Assembly: GCA_024663395.1 (NCBI GenBank)
Contig: JANFAH010000003.1
Coordinates: 4,340,001-4,404,000, forward strand
Length of the DNA: 64,000 nucleotides
Direction of reading: 5' to 3'
DNA from: Pisolithus tinctorius
Taxonomy: Eukaryota; Basidiomycota; Agaricomycetes; Boletales; Pisolithaceae
Every line of letters begins with the position of its first letter. Position 1 is the first letter of the stretch. The notes below the pieces were generated by a model. The model did no database searches. It was given only the letters and a program-made list of their open reading frames with translations, and was not told where the DNA came from. Positions 33,864 through 46,000 of this stretch are shown here, piece after piece. A program made the position numbers and the translations under genes.

Positions 33864-34475
33864 GTAACCCACATGCCCCGATATCTTATCTGTCACGTCA
33901 ACGTTCTCAACAGAGGGAAACATCCTGTACGATGCCAGAAGCTTTCGATTGGGCAAGCTCCAGGAGGGTGTGGAATATAACGCGAGTTCCAAGAGAGAAT
34001 CCAATCAACGTGATTGGTCGGAAGAGATGACGTTGAATCAGTAGTCGAGCCAGCAGAGTGCTCGGAGGGTCGAGGGCATTATTCCACGGGCTATCAATCA
34101 AGTACCCCAACTTGGTTAATACTTGGAAATACACATCAGCTTCTCTTTAGTTGACATCCATCCAAAACAACGTACTGATTGGCCATTGGAGAGCACCCAT
34201 CAGTGCTGTCATCACCGTATGCTGTAATACCGTCTGGCCGGTTTGGGTCAAGATTCCCGTAGTCAAAATCTTAATCGCACGGCCGTTTCCATAATCATTT
34301 CCGATTCCCAGAGTACGCTGAAAACGTCCCCAACGATTGGATCGAGAACGTTGAACGGAAGACGCACGTCGGCACGCTAATTTGCCGTTCATAAAACTAT
34401 GCCAAGCACACTTTAGTCGAAAACCACGGGATCGGAACGTGGTAATAGACGCACCCGGGAACAGTTAGTACCGCA
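33864..34475 (-). pseudogene. duplicated TMCO4-like segment, right piece
   Basis: This continues the match to the intact gene (about 37821-38610), including the GFSLGTRVIFHTLLELAQSK version of the lipase motif exon near 34000. An internal stretch corresponding to about 37870-38045 is missing. Further small indels break the frame. The homology ends just after the CACCCGGGAACAGTTA stretch that is shared with 38590-38605. Confidence 0.8.
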
Positions 34476-34687
34476 AGTATGCCACATAGGAGGCCCTTGA
34501 AGCTGGCGCTGCCCGTCCACTTAGTGCGCTGTAATGTGATGCTAGTTATGATGAAGGACCGTGCACAATAATGCACATAAACGTACGTAAAAGTAACAAC
34601 ATTTTTGGTAAGGACTTCTCACGAGCACCCACTGAAGCGCTGGACCAGTCTGAGGAGTTCTCTGTTGAATGAGAACGACTAGCAGCT

Positions 34688-35478
34688 ATGACAACCCGTC
34701 TGTATCGTACTGAGTCTGTACGACGGTCTATCCGCAGAGATCATCTGACGCGTACTATGCCAGGGTTCAGATCACCCACGGCATTTCTGACATCTGGGAG
34801 TTGCTTGATCACGCCTCTGGGATTGCCTCTCAAGTCTAGGGCTCCGCTCAAGGAGTTACTGTCGATGCATACCAGGCATGCGTATATGCTCGCATTTACA
34901 ATACCTACCACTACTCACCTTTATTCAGCTGTTGAATCCTGTCATTTGGTATAGGCGGCTGGTTGACGATGTTATGAGCAAGATTGGTCCAATAGACGAC
35001 GAGTTTTTCGGAAGAAAAGGTGTTAGCCTATTTCCTGACCTATCCCTCCTCGAGGTGGATGTCCAGAAGCTGCAAGTTGTCATCTTGTTCAGTGCGTCTG
35101 CGAAGCGATGCCGAAGTAAGCCAATGCCCATGTGCCTCCGAACCACACTAATTTCCCATGTGTCATATAGCTGACTACGTCGATCTTGCCCGTGTGTGGG
35201 CGAACAATCGACGCAGGATGGTTGTTCCTCCCGTTGAACACCCCAAAGCACTGCTTGAGATGCCCCTAGACGAGTCGGAGAAGATTCCTCTTACACAAGA
35301 CATGTTTGAAAGGCTCATTGGCAAACTTGGTCATGGCGGGTGTTGCGAGGGTGCTGCCAGAAGTTTGTTCAAAATTGTCGATTTTGATCCAGACTTTACG
35401 AACATCTATCACGCAGTTTTGAAATCTGCATCCGATGACCGTGGTGACGAGTATGACTTCGTTTTCTTTGGAACCTGA
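34688..35478 (+). pseudogene. unidentified gene fragment(s)
   Basis: Segments look like spliced protein: VQITHGISDIWELLDHASG near 34770, TVDAYQACVYARIYNTYHY near 34865, LVDDVMSKIGPIDDEFFG near 34965, and a longer run from about 35170 with ARVWANNRRRM, KIPLTQDMFERLIGKLGHG and CCEGAARSLFKIVDFDP ending at 35478. I do not recognise the family. Short introns fit some joins (about 35087-35170) but not all, and no single start explains all pieces. Confidence 0.3.
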
Positions 35479-35639
35479 ATATTCGTTGCATCCTCGAGAC
35501 CGCCCTGCCGAATGGCCGAGCTATCCGGGACCGTAGTCTGTTCACCTCGGCGACATCATGCCGCCCCTACTTCGCTTTCCTTTTGAAATAAATATGCCTG
35601 TTCCGAGGCGAGGGAAGTGAACGAGAAGTACGAAAACAA

Positions 35640-36237
35640 CCTGAGGTGCAGCTGATAGACAAACTTGTATGGATATACGACCCCGCCCCTTATGTACTCG
35701 GTGAGTGTTCTGCGTTCAGTTATGTAGTCGTCTGAACTGCCTTCTTAGCCTACTACTGTGTCGGGGCTGATATGACTCTCACTACTCTTACGGCCCCAGC
35801 CTCAGGAAGGAAGCCAAGGCGCCATGATATGATCCATGTCGATCTGAAGTCAAGGACGGATCGCATTACCAATATACGGCACCTGATCAATCTTTCAGCG
35901 CTTCTCCCCCTCCCGGCCAACCTCGTGCCATCTGGGGTCAATGATTTTCAAGAGCTGTGCAGGTGAGAGCTTTACTTGGAATATATGACTGCTTGAAGTG
36001 ACATGATCACAGGCCAAATTCGATCACATTCCTCAATCCCTCCCAGGTCATCAAGTCCTACCAGTGCGGAGATGCCGGGCAGAGGATCAAACACCTCAGA
36101 AGGATCTACAAGATCCTGAAAGACCGTTCGATCCCTAATACAGATAAGCTCGTCCGTGCGAAGAACAGTGTGGCCTTGGAGCCATGCGGAATTACTGACG
36201 AGCCACGCAATGACAGGCTTCAAGGAAATGCGGTGTG
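35640..36237 (+). pseudogene. kinase-like N-lobe relic
   Basis: Three stretches join across two good introns (35700-35748 and 35965-36013): a short EVQLIDKLVWIYDPAPYVL, then IHVDLKSRTDRITNIRHL with ALLPLPANLVPSG, then NSITFLNPSQVIKSYQ, IKHLRRIYKILKDRSIPNT and NSVALEPCGI. The pattern (an HLRRIYK-type helix, IPNTDKLV, then a LEP-G turn) resembles the N-terminal lobe of protein-kinase-like genes expanded in Agaricomycetes. It stops at 36237 before any HRD catalytic loop, so it would be inactive. The assignment is tentative. Confidence 0.35.
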
Positions 36238-36714
36238 AACCACCCCATTTTATGGTATTAGGGCATTTGGACTCGAATTTTTCGGGTTAGTCGCATACAT
36301 ATGCGTACCGGTCATCATACCATACTTGAACTCTTCCCTACTCTTGTTCGTACTTGTAGCATACAGGGGTGCCCGGAGGGCTTGTGTATAAATACGTATA
36401 AGAGAATCGCCGATCAATAATGCATTTTGGAGACTTCTTGATTCTGTCGCGACAATTCACTCTGACCGAACAGGTGTCACCATCTGTACATCATAGTCGT
36501 GCTTTGTGTTCCTTGGTGTCCTCTGATATATCGCTATTGTGATGGAGTTTGATACAACATGTGTATAGTAACAAGTCTAGTATAATGGAAAATATGCAAA
36601 CCTTAAGGTTCAGGAGATGCGGCGGCAGTGGACAAAAGTAAGGCGAATGGGTATGCACTTTCATGAGGGAGCGAAAAAAAAAAAGTCAAAATGGTAGGGA
36701 TCCACTCCACAACG

Positions 36715-39700
36715 CTAGGTCGACCATGGATTGGAGAGATAACTCGAGGACTTGCCCGCTTCCGGCATGTTCCACGGATCTTGCTCCACGCTCTGCAACG
36801 TTATTGTCCCATCCAACGACCCAAAGGAGAGAGACGCGGACGGATCAGGTATCGTTGCGTAAGTCCTATTGGACTGGCTAGGCGCCACACGCGAAAGCAC
36901 CTCGCTCGACATCCCAAATGGGTTTCCGAACGCGAGAGCCGTACCGGTCGAGTTTACCGGACCATTCGAAGTCCAAATGGGTCCGTCAGCGGCAGAAAAT
37001 GATATCCCGGGAGAATTTCGCGGGGAATTGAAAGTCGAAGTTGATCGGACCGCATCATCATCGTCTTCTGAGATACCGGCTTTGTCAATATCGTTGCTAG
37101 CGCCCCCATCTCGTAAAGACAACGTAGAGGCGAACCGGGAGTTCAGGGAACTGAGGTTATTTTGGCTCCTATTTGAAACATCATCACGCGGCGGTGTCAA
37201 GTCTTCGGGAAGGGGCAGTGGCGACTGTGAAGCTGATATCGTTGGCCATGCTGCTGGCGGTGGCGTGAATTTGGCCTGTACTCGTACTTGTCCAGGTTGC
37301 GGTATACGGATGTCTTCAGGGTGATGCTGTGATTCTCCAATCACTCTCCTGATGGCGCCTAGATCAAAACCAGCGGGGATGGGTATTTCTGGTGTGGAGT
37401 CAATTGACTCCCGTTCAGGGCCGGTGGCGGTGGCGTCTGTGGCGGCCACACATTCAGGTGCGTCTGTAACATCTATCCGAGGTGGCAAGTCATCTTCGGA
37501 TGGCCTGGACGATGGAGAAGTCTTGGTGAAGGTCCCTATAGTAGCAGCAGAAGGCGGTCGTGACACGTGCGAAGCCTTGGGAGGAGGTTGTTTCTTCTTT
37601 CTCGAGAACCACCCCTTCTTCTGCGACTCCAACTCTTCATCTCGTATAACCACTCTTTCCTCTTTGAATTCAGGTTCCTGGTAAAAGAAATCTCGAGTTA
37701 ACACGAACAAAATGCAAGAAACAAAAAGACCCCACTACGTACCACGGGTTCATCAAAGAAATCGGCAGACACCGGGAAACCAAGTTGATCAAGAATTAGT
37801 GGCATGAACGTTCTGTAACTCATATGTCCCGATATCTTATCTGTCACATCAACGTTCTCCACACCTGGGACGTCTTCAACGGGCCTTAGTCCTGCGACGG
37901 AACTGAGGCCAGCACTCGTGGCGCGAAACAGATAATTTAAAACCCAATCGTTCCTCGCGTAGGCGTTCACAAACCGTCCAGAGACGACGCTGCGAACCTC
38001 GTACCACGCACTTTGTGACGCAGTAAGGGTGCCTCCGAGGAGGAAAACGTCCTGTACGATACCAAAAGCTTTGGATTTGGCAAGCTCCAAGAGCGCGTAG
38101 AATATAACACGGGCTCCAAGAGAGAATCCAATCAATGTGATCGGTCGGACGCCAAGATGTCGTTGAATGAGTAGTTGTGCCAACACAGAACCAGCGGCTC
38201 TCGCACGGTCGAGAGCATTATTCCAGGGATTATCAATCAAGTACCCCAACTTGGTTAATACTTGGAAATATAGATCAGCTTCTCTTTAGTTGACATCCAT
38301 CCAAAGCAACGTACTGATTGGCCATTGGAGAGCACCCATCAGTGCTGTCATCACGGTATGCTGTAATACCGTCTGGCCGATCTGGGTCAAGATTTCCGTA
38401 GTCAAAATCTTAATCGCGCTACCCGTTTCCATAATCATTTCCTGGTTCCCAGAGCACGCTGAAAACGTCCCCAACGATTGGATCGAGAACGCTGAACGGA
38501 AGACGCACGTCGTCTAATTTGCCGTTCATAAAACTGTGCCAAGTATACGTTAGTCGAAAAACTACCGGATTACAACGTGGTGATAGACGCACCCGGGAAC
38601 AGTTAATATACAGCTAACGCGCTTGTTATTATGCAAAGGTAATACCTCAAACGTTTTGACCTGCCGAGTCCGTCTAGCCATTCCACGGGCTGCAATGCCA
38701 GAGCCAGTGAGGACACCACCAGTCGTAATGACCGCTGCACCTCCCGCCCCTGCAAGAAAACCCGTTGTACCTGACACACCAATCGTAGCAAAGGCAGCTC
38801 CGAGACCTGCACCAATGACAGGGGCAAGTAGGCCCGCCGAAAGCCCGATGACGAGACCACCGCCTATGTACGTTTTGAATTGATGTCTGAATAGAACAGA
38901 GAACAACGCACCGAGAGTTGCCAGACCCATCATCATGTATCTTCTTTTCCGAAGAGTTTTCGATGCGTCGTCAATAATCTCCTGGTTCTCCATCTTCTCT
39001 ACATCTTCCTGAATCTCGAGTGCTTCAGTTACTCGACGCTCAAACTTGGCAACATCGATCCATCCAAGTCCAAGCTTGAGAGCAACATTCTCTAGCAATA
39101 CCCGAGAGCGTGCGTCATAAACACTGTCTGCAATTGAGATGAGGAATAGATCGCACAGAACTGTCCACCGGATATCAAGCGTGACATCCTTGTCGACAGC
39201 TGAGAGCGAGGTAGTTACTCCAGGGAGAGAGGTAGATGCAACAGCAGTTCCTTCGAGTACACGCGATGTGGTCTGGAAGGCAGACCTCGTCGGAGTTGGC
39301 GACTGCAATGGCTGTGGAGATTTCGACGGCTCTGTGAGCTGGCTACCGCCGTCCGGAACATCCTGCTTCAGTTGTTGAGCGTCCGCTTGCCTTTTGGCCT
39401 CCGCGGGGTCGTACTCGGGATTGGCGACGGTATGCGTAGTCATTAGAGAAGGCACGAGATCGCTTGCTTGTACACCATGCAAATCCAAGCTGTCAATCAT
39501 CTTTTGCTCTGCAAAAAAGATGGGTTGAGCATGTGAAGTTGATACAGGGGCTGTCAATGGAGAACGGTAGCCAATGTACCTGCAGTCTCAAGTTCCATGT
39601 GGTAGTACAGTCTGCCCAAGATCTTCATCATCCATAATTCCATGTTCTGTGCGGCGGGCTTGAGCTCTTTCCTGTTGGACCTCTTCAACTGCTTGACCAT

Positions 39701-40147
39701 TTCCTTGGCGGTAAGAGCACACAACCCAACATAAGCGATACGCTGGGCTTCTGTGAGCATATTCTTGGTGGTCTGCATCTGGCTGAGTGGTGTCATGGCC
39801 TTGTCTTCGTCAAAGAGGTATCGCGTGCGCAAGTTGACTTCGTCGGCGTCATCCTCCTCCTCTATCCGCAGGCGTGTATATTCGTTCTCGTTCTGCTCTG
39901 CCTTGGAACGCCACTCGACGCCTGTGTCGTCGAAATCGATGAGGTTGCCCGTGGCGTTTCCAGTGGTACCCGTAGCATTCTTCTTTGCAGGCTGTACATA
40001 GTGGTATTTCTTCTGGTCCTCCTCGTCGAGCGCACACGCCAGGTCATCTTCTTTCACGACAGGCATGTCCTGCCATCCCTCGTCGTCTCCGTCGTCGTCG
40101 AGCCAGTTGTGATTTTGAGACGAATGGACTCTGGTCGACATCGACAT
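36715..40147 (-). CDS. TMCO4/DUF726 family membrane-associated alpha/beta-hydrolase
   Basis: It starts at ATG 40147 (MSMSTRVHSSQNHNW). Exons join across introns at about 39534-39587, 38548-38606, 38251-38295 and 37682-37745. An acidic N terminus is followed by a regulatory helical region and then a glycine-rich hydrophobic hairpin (GGGLVIGLSAGLLAPVIGAG, TTGFLAGAGGAAVITTGG) typical of DUF726. Next come FMNGKLDDVRLPF, ILTQIGQTVLQHTVM and the nucleophile motif PITLIGFSLGARVIFYALLE, then LGGTLTAS and a disordered Pro/Ser-rich tail of about 330 residues ending at 36715. The family includes human TMCO4 and yeast Mil1, a membrane-associated hydrolase. The frame is intact. A partial copy of its 3' half lies at 26.8-34.5 kb. 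Confidence 0.9.
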
Positions 40148-40278
40148 TTCGATCCAAGCGAGATCAGTGACATCAAGCTGGCTCCTAACGCAAGCGCGGG
40201 AGGAGCTCCGTTCTCACACTACAGTGCTGCTAATTACAGAACATCTAGTACTTTGTATACCCGAGGAAAGTACGTAGT

Positions 40279-41158
40279 TCATTCCGACTCAGGTTCGTCG
40301 TCGTCGTCATTGTCTTTGATATTACATTAGTACCTGACTTGAGAATGCATTGAGTGACGTACCTCTCACAACATCGCTGCTGTCCAACATCTGACTGAGC
40401 TTCCGAGCCGGTGGGCTTGCTAACCTGATGACCTCCTTATCGCTCGGGCAGTATATGTCACACAGGTCTTTCGGTGTCTGGTTAGCCTTGTTCTTCAACC
40501 TTGTGCTACAGTTCGTGTTCCGTCCCAGCAATCAGTTTACGCGCAGATCCTCCACTTCGGAACTAGACTTACGATTCATATGCTTCCGCCTCTTTGACGA
40601 GTAAAGTCACGATAGCTTTCCGGACCTCAGGATCCCGAATCTGTACAGCCAAGTGTAATGGTGTATCCCCCTTGTTGTTTTGGATGTCGACATCACAGAG
40701 TGGTACATCGAGAATGAGATTGACGTTGTCCACCGACCCATTGCTCACTCTGTAGAAGAACATGATTTGCTTAGACGGCGGGGTATTCCAGGATAAGATC
40801 GACGTACTTACACCAGATGTAGGGCTAACAGATCCACCCGGCGATGTTAGCGGGAGAGTGTTCAAAGCAGCGAGAAATGCGCGACGAACGAGTGTTTCCT
40901 AGACTATCATCAGTTCAACCTCCACACTGCATCGCAGATGGCAAGGAGGGAGCTTACATGTCTCTGCAGTTGATATCGAACAAGTAGTCCTCGTCATCAG
41001 GATCTCTGCAATCGGGGTCGGTGAGCAACTCCTCGATGTCTTCGCTCCCTCTTGCAGCATTCAGCAACCGTTGATCTACCGATCACAGTTAGCATTCGTC
41101 CCCGGAGACGCATTTCATTCGACTTACTGAGTACTGCGCGCTTTTCCACGTCGTTCAT
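40279..41158 (-). CDS. ankyrin-repeat protein (Yar1-like architecture)
   Basis: The start is at ATG 41158 (MNDVEKRAVL). A second exon gives QRLLNAARGSEDIEELL and DYLFDINCRD; later exons give VDNVNLILDVPLCDVDIQ, NKGDTPLHLAVQIRDPEVRK and KNKANQTPKDLC. A last exon gives the acidic tail DNDDDDEPESE ending at TGA 40279. Two ankyrin repeats with an acidic C terminus resemble the small ribosome-assembly ankyrin protein Yar1, but this is a resemblance only. The splice between the DINCRD exon and the next does not keep frame by simple GT-AG joining (near 40905-40960), so an exon edge or a base is unresolved. It is divergent from the kinase gene, with 189 bp between starts. Confidence 0.6.
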
Positions 41159-41347
41159 GGTGATTTATAGCCCTGATGATGTATGACGACGGTCCAAAAC
41201 TGACGTTATGCTCCTTTCCTTTTACACATCGACGGAAATCAGTGCACCGATATGATGACTCTTCTCAGCGACATGACCGTTTCTGCCCACCACCGGGGCT
41301 GAACACTAGACAAACGTCGAACGCAGTTCTTCGCAGTCATCATCATC

Positions 41348-42906
41348 ATGAATCCCGAGTCTGTGAGTGCACCGACGACGAACTTGTCGAGTGCTAGTGA
41401 CTGACCATCCGTCCAGGAAGTCGTATCCGAAGGTCCATTCTCCATAGTGACCCGTGTTAAAACCAGCCTTCCGGGCCAGCCAACGCGATGGATAGCCATA
41501 AAATCGTCCACCACAAACCGAGACCTGGCGAGAAAACCACACGACATCATAAAGGAGGCGAGACTCATCGCGTCGACCTGTCACCCCAACGTATGCTAAA
41601 TGCCAGCGATTCTGCCGCGCGTTCTCATATCTCACGAACGCTTTGCCTAGGTCAATCCCTTGATCAAGCAGGTGGCCGAGAGACCACAGTGGCTGAGTCT
41701 GTGGATGCCCTATATGCCGTATTCCGTCCACGACCTCCTGTCGTCGGCGTTATTCTCCCCGCATCCCAGGGTGTCATTTGGAAGTGGAGACACCTCTGTC
41801 GCTAGTCCCCGGGAACGGCGATTCGTGGTTCTCGCAAAGTCAATCATGTTCCAGGTCCTCTGTGCTGTCGACTACCTGCACCAGACAGCCATGATTGCAC
41901 ACCGGGATATCAAACCGAGCAATATACTCCTGACCGCCACGGGATGCGTCAGACTCATCGACTTTGGCATTGCGTGGAAGCAGGAAGACGACAAGTATAC
42001 GACTACGAGAGATTTATGGCCGGAGCAACTACACGACATGTACTTTGAGGTCTCTACGGGGTACGTCTGCACAGAGTATATGCACCCTGGCGTAAAACTC
42101 AATCGTGCTTTAGTGCTTATCGCGCCCCAGAGTTACTTTTTGGACCGCGGTCATACGACGCGTTCGCCATCGACCGCTGGAGTCTCGGCGTAACGTTCGC
42201 CGAATTCTTTACGCCCTCCCGCTTACGCAGCGATGAGCAAGATGATATAGACACCTTCACAGCCACAGATTCGGATTCGGAGTCGCATGCTGAAGAGCCC
42301 CCAGCGTCCCTTGAACCGTTCATCTTGACGAAAGGCGTACGTCCAACGGATCCCACTGCCAGATGGGTCAGGGATAGTCTTTTCGAGGGTGAGCGCGGTG
42401 AGATTGTGTTAGCTTGGAGCGTCTTCAAGGTTCGCGGGTCTCCGAACGATACTAACTGGCCTGTATGTCTTGTTACCTTGTTGGAATGCAATGCATGCTC
42501 ATGCGCTGTCCCACATCATAGTCGTTCACGCAGCTACCAGACGCCGGAAAGCTGTCATTTCTCGAAACCAATGCAGTCGACCTCGCACCGCTTTTACCTA
42601 ACTTGCCCCCTTCGTTACGTCACATACAGCTGGACACCAAAACGCACACACCTTCAGCGGAAAAGTTGCCCATTCCTCTTGATCTCGTTACATCGTTTCC
42701 TTGTCTACGAACCTTCACGTCGGCTTCATGCTCAGGAAGCACTACGCCATCCATGGTTTTTCGCTGAGCCATGGTTGCTTTTACCTCAGGATTATGTGGG
42801 ATCTACTCAACTAGAACGTTTGGAAGGCATAACGTTACTGACCAGCTGGGAATCCAAGTCCCTTGGGGACATGATAATGGCGAACCTTCCAGGACATGTA
42901 GGTTGA
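41348..42906 (+). CDS. Cak1/Csk1-like serine/threonine kinase (one frameshift)
   Basis: Exon 1 is the tiny MNPES (41348-41362) followed by a GTGAGT intron. The kinase domain shows EVVSEGPFSIVTRVK in place of a glycine-rich loop, the ATP-site lysine in WIAIKSSTT, IIKEARLIA, the catalytic loop AHRDIKPSNILL, LIDFGIAWK and, after an intron at about 42060-42111, AYRAPELLFG. The acidic insert and GEIVLAWSVFKVRGSP...NWP precede the C-lobe end RLHAQEALRHPWF. Absence of the glycine loop together with a CDK-like C-lobe fits the CDK-activating kinase Cak1/Csk1 group. One extra base near 42690, between the expected VTSF and LVYEPS, breaks the frame. It is convergent with SMC4. Confidence 0.75.
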
Positions 42907-43017
42907 ATACGACAGTATAATTGAAACACGACATTCCTTAGGTGTACAGGGAATCACGACACTACATGCAGTCTGGACTATGTAAATAGGGAAGCAATGA
43001 AGGATAAGTAGGTGGCT

Positions 43018-46000
43018 TCATGCGGCTGCCATTGGCGGCCGGACGACAGTAAGAGCTTGGTTGTCTATGGCGATACCTTGTGCGGGTGCATTTAGGTGAG
43101 CATTTTGCAAACCAGACGGAAGAGAAGAAATTTACTTTGTGTTGCATTTGCAGTCTTGTAGATTCCGATCAGACGATGGCTCAGCTCGAACATGTCGTTC
43201 CTGAGAGAGATCATAAACGAAAAGGTATGCGGTACAGGTCCATGGGATACGCGTACCGCAATGAGATGATGATAAACTGGGCATTCTTTGTCCGGTCTTT
43301 GATATAATTGGCAACGATCGACACATTCCGGAAGTCGAGGGCAGCATCAATCTCGTCCATGAAATACAACGGGGTTGGCTGTAAACTGCATTTCAGTGCG
43401 CTGACCCTCGAACAATAGGTGACAACGTACCTTAAATACGTGCAGAGCGAATACGAGTGCCAAAGAACTCAGTGTCTGGAACAGCATTTAGCACTATCGT
43501 CAGCGTATTTGCTGGCTGTACTGACCTTCTCCCCGCCCGAGAGATTTGAGATGTTCTTCCAACTCTTTTTAGGGGGCATAACACTAAATATGATGCCTTC
43601 CGAGAAGGGATCCATACTATCCACCTAGCTCAAGCTCGGCATTGCCACCCAGTGTAATCATCTAGGCCATGATCAGAACACAAGGGACACGGTCCGCATA
43701 GTTTCTCTCGGTGAGGAGTAACGCACCTGATACATCTCTTTCAGTTTAAGCGAGATCAGATTGAAGCCAGCCATGAATTCGTCCAGACGCTGTTTCCGAA
43801 GAGTATCGTACTTGAGCTTCTGCGCGTCACGAGCTTCCGTGATCTGCTCGAGATCCTTGGCACGTCTCATGAACTCCTCTTCGCGCTTCTTGTAATCTTT
43901 CAGCACTCCGAGGTTTGGCTTCGCATTCTTTATTTTTTCTGTCAAGACAAGGTCTGTCAGTAGTGAATTTCGGCGGGTTGGGGGTCGGCATACCGTCTAG
44001 GTACTCGGAGTCTGCAACCAGGTCACGCCTTCTGAACTGGGCTAGTTCGGGGGAACTGTAAATGTGCAGCTCTGTGGAAGATTGCCGTTGCCGCGATTTC
44101 TTCGGAGGTGGTGGTGCGTGTTCCTCAGGTTCATCCTTTACTTGAGGTTCCTTCGGTTCCGCACTTTTCGGCTGCCGCAGTTTCTTGACCTTCGGCTTCG
44201 GCTTCTGCCTCTTCGTCGTCCTCATCATCGTCACTTGTGTATTACACATCAGTCAGAATGTCTTGTAAACCGCGAAAGCGCTCACTCAATCTCTTCGATT
44301 TTAAGCTTATCGTGCTCGGTTTGCCAGTGATTGAGCGCTTCTTCGTTAGCTGCAGCTTCCTTCTTGACGTCATTCAGGCTCTGATTCAATTCCATCTGCG
44401 ACACCGTAAGTGGAGCTACGATAAGAGCAAAATAAAACCATGCAAACCTCCTTCTCCCTAAACTTTTTATTTCTTCCCGTTTCGTCTCCAGCTGAGTCTT
44501 AAGGTCCTCTAAATCATCCTTCGAATGTTCTGCCGCCGTTTGAGCGGCCTCGACCTTGGACTTGAGTTCTGTTAAATACTCAGCGACCTCAGCGAAGCTG
44601 CTGCGTCAGTTCGTCTAGTTCCTTGTCAACTTCTTGTACAGGCATCGGTGTTGCTCTTGATAGTAGAAGCGAGCTTGTTAACATCCTTCTCAGCTTTTGC
44701 TTTCGCAACCTCAGCTTTCGTGATCTCGTCGTTGGCAAGGTTGATGTGCAGCTTGATCCCATCGACCGTCGACTTTTGTTTCAGAAGTCTTGAGCCTCCG
44801 ATTTCGAGAATTTTCTTCTCGAGGTCTTTGATGGCTGACTCGATAGTTCCAGACTTTGCCTGCAGCTGTTCGAATTCCTTGGTACTCGAGCTAATTTCCT
44901 TCTCCAGCGCATCGATGCGTGCCACGTCCCGTGCGTCAGGCTTGCTTTGAGCTCTGTCACAGGTTCAGAGATACTGCAATCCACTCATAAGTAACCAAGA
45001 GGAACGTCTTTGCTTACTTCAGATCACGAACACGTTGCTCCGCCTCTTCGACACGTTTGCGACCATTCTTGATATCGAGCGACAACTTCTCGATGTCCAT
45101 ATCAAGATTCGGCCCAGCCTGCGTCAACCGCTCCGCCTCTGCTTCCAGCGAACGTAGATCCTTCTGTGCTTCTTCCAGGCCACGCGCGGCTTCTTCACTC
45201 TCTTGTTCCCAGGCACGCAGCACCTCCGGCCTCACTGTTTCTGGGGCAAGCTTCGAGCTCATTCCACCGCGTGCAACGTGGGTTCCTCCACCGGACATTG
45301 TACCCGAGGCATCTATAAGTTGACCGGCAAGTGTAACAACACGCCAGCGCTTCGCACCGCCAAACGCTATCCTGTTTGCCTGATCGAGGTCATTCGCGAC
45401 AAGAGTGTTCCCGACAGCTTTATAGAATGCCGGGGCAAACTTGGGTTCCTTGGGTGTGATCAAGTCGAACAAACGCGGTACATTCTCGGGCGTGGATATC
45501 CTTTCGTTCATCTTGTCGGTAGCGAGCTTTTCAAGTACCATGAATGATGCTCGTCCCACGTTTTGTGTGCGCAGGGAATTGATGCATGCTTGACCTTGCT
45601 CGACGGTATCTACGACCATGTTATGGAGGGCACCGCACGCCGTGGACACCGCAACATCGTATTTATCATGGGATAGTTCCGAGGCTACCTAGTCGTCCCT
45701 AAGGAGACATTCAGTGGTAAACAGGGACAAAAAAAGGCTAGGACATACGTGAAAACCGTCGATGCGTCCTGTCTGCTTAAGTCGAGTAAGGTGATCAAGC
45801 ACTCGGTTCTGGGATGTGTTAGCTGCCTTGCGATGCTCTCGCATCGTCCGTTCTTTGACGAAGGGAATTCGCCTTTGATCGTAGTTCTTGCACACGAGCT
45901 TGTGCATCCTACAGGCGAGGTTAGCCATCGTGAGGTCAACTTCCAGAGAGTCGTACCCTGAACGTCTTGGCATGAGCCTGTAGCTCGCCCTGCATAGCAG

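Noticed and set aside
42680..42700. Programmed frameshifting or a hidden intron in the kinase
   Set aside because: Removal of one base restores VTSFLVYEPS, no intron-sized gap exists, and neighbouring genes show the same insertion type.
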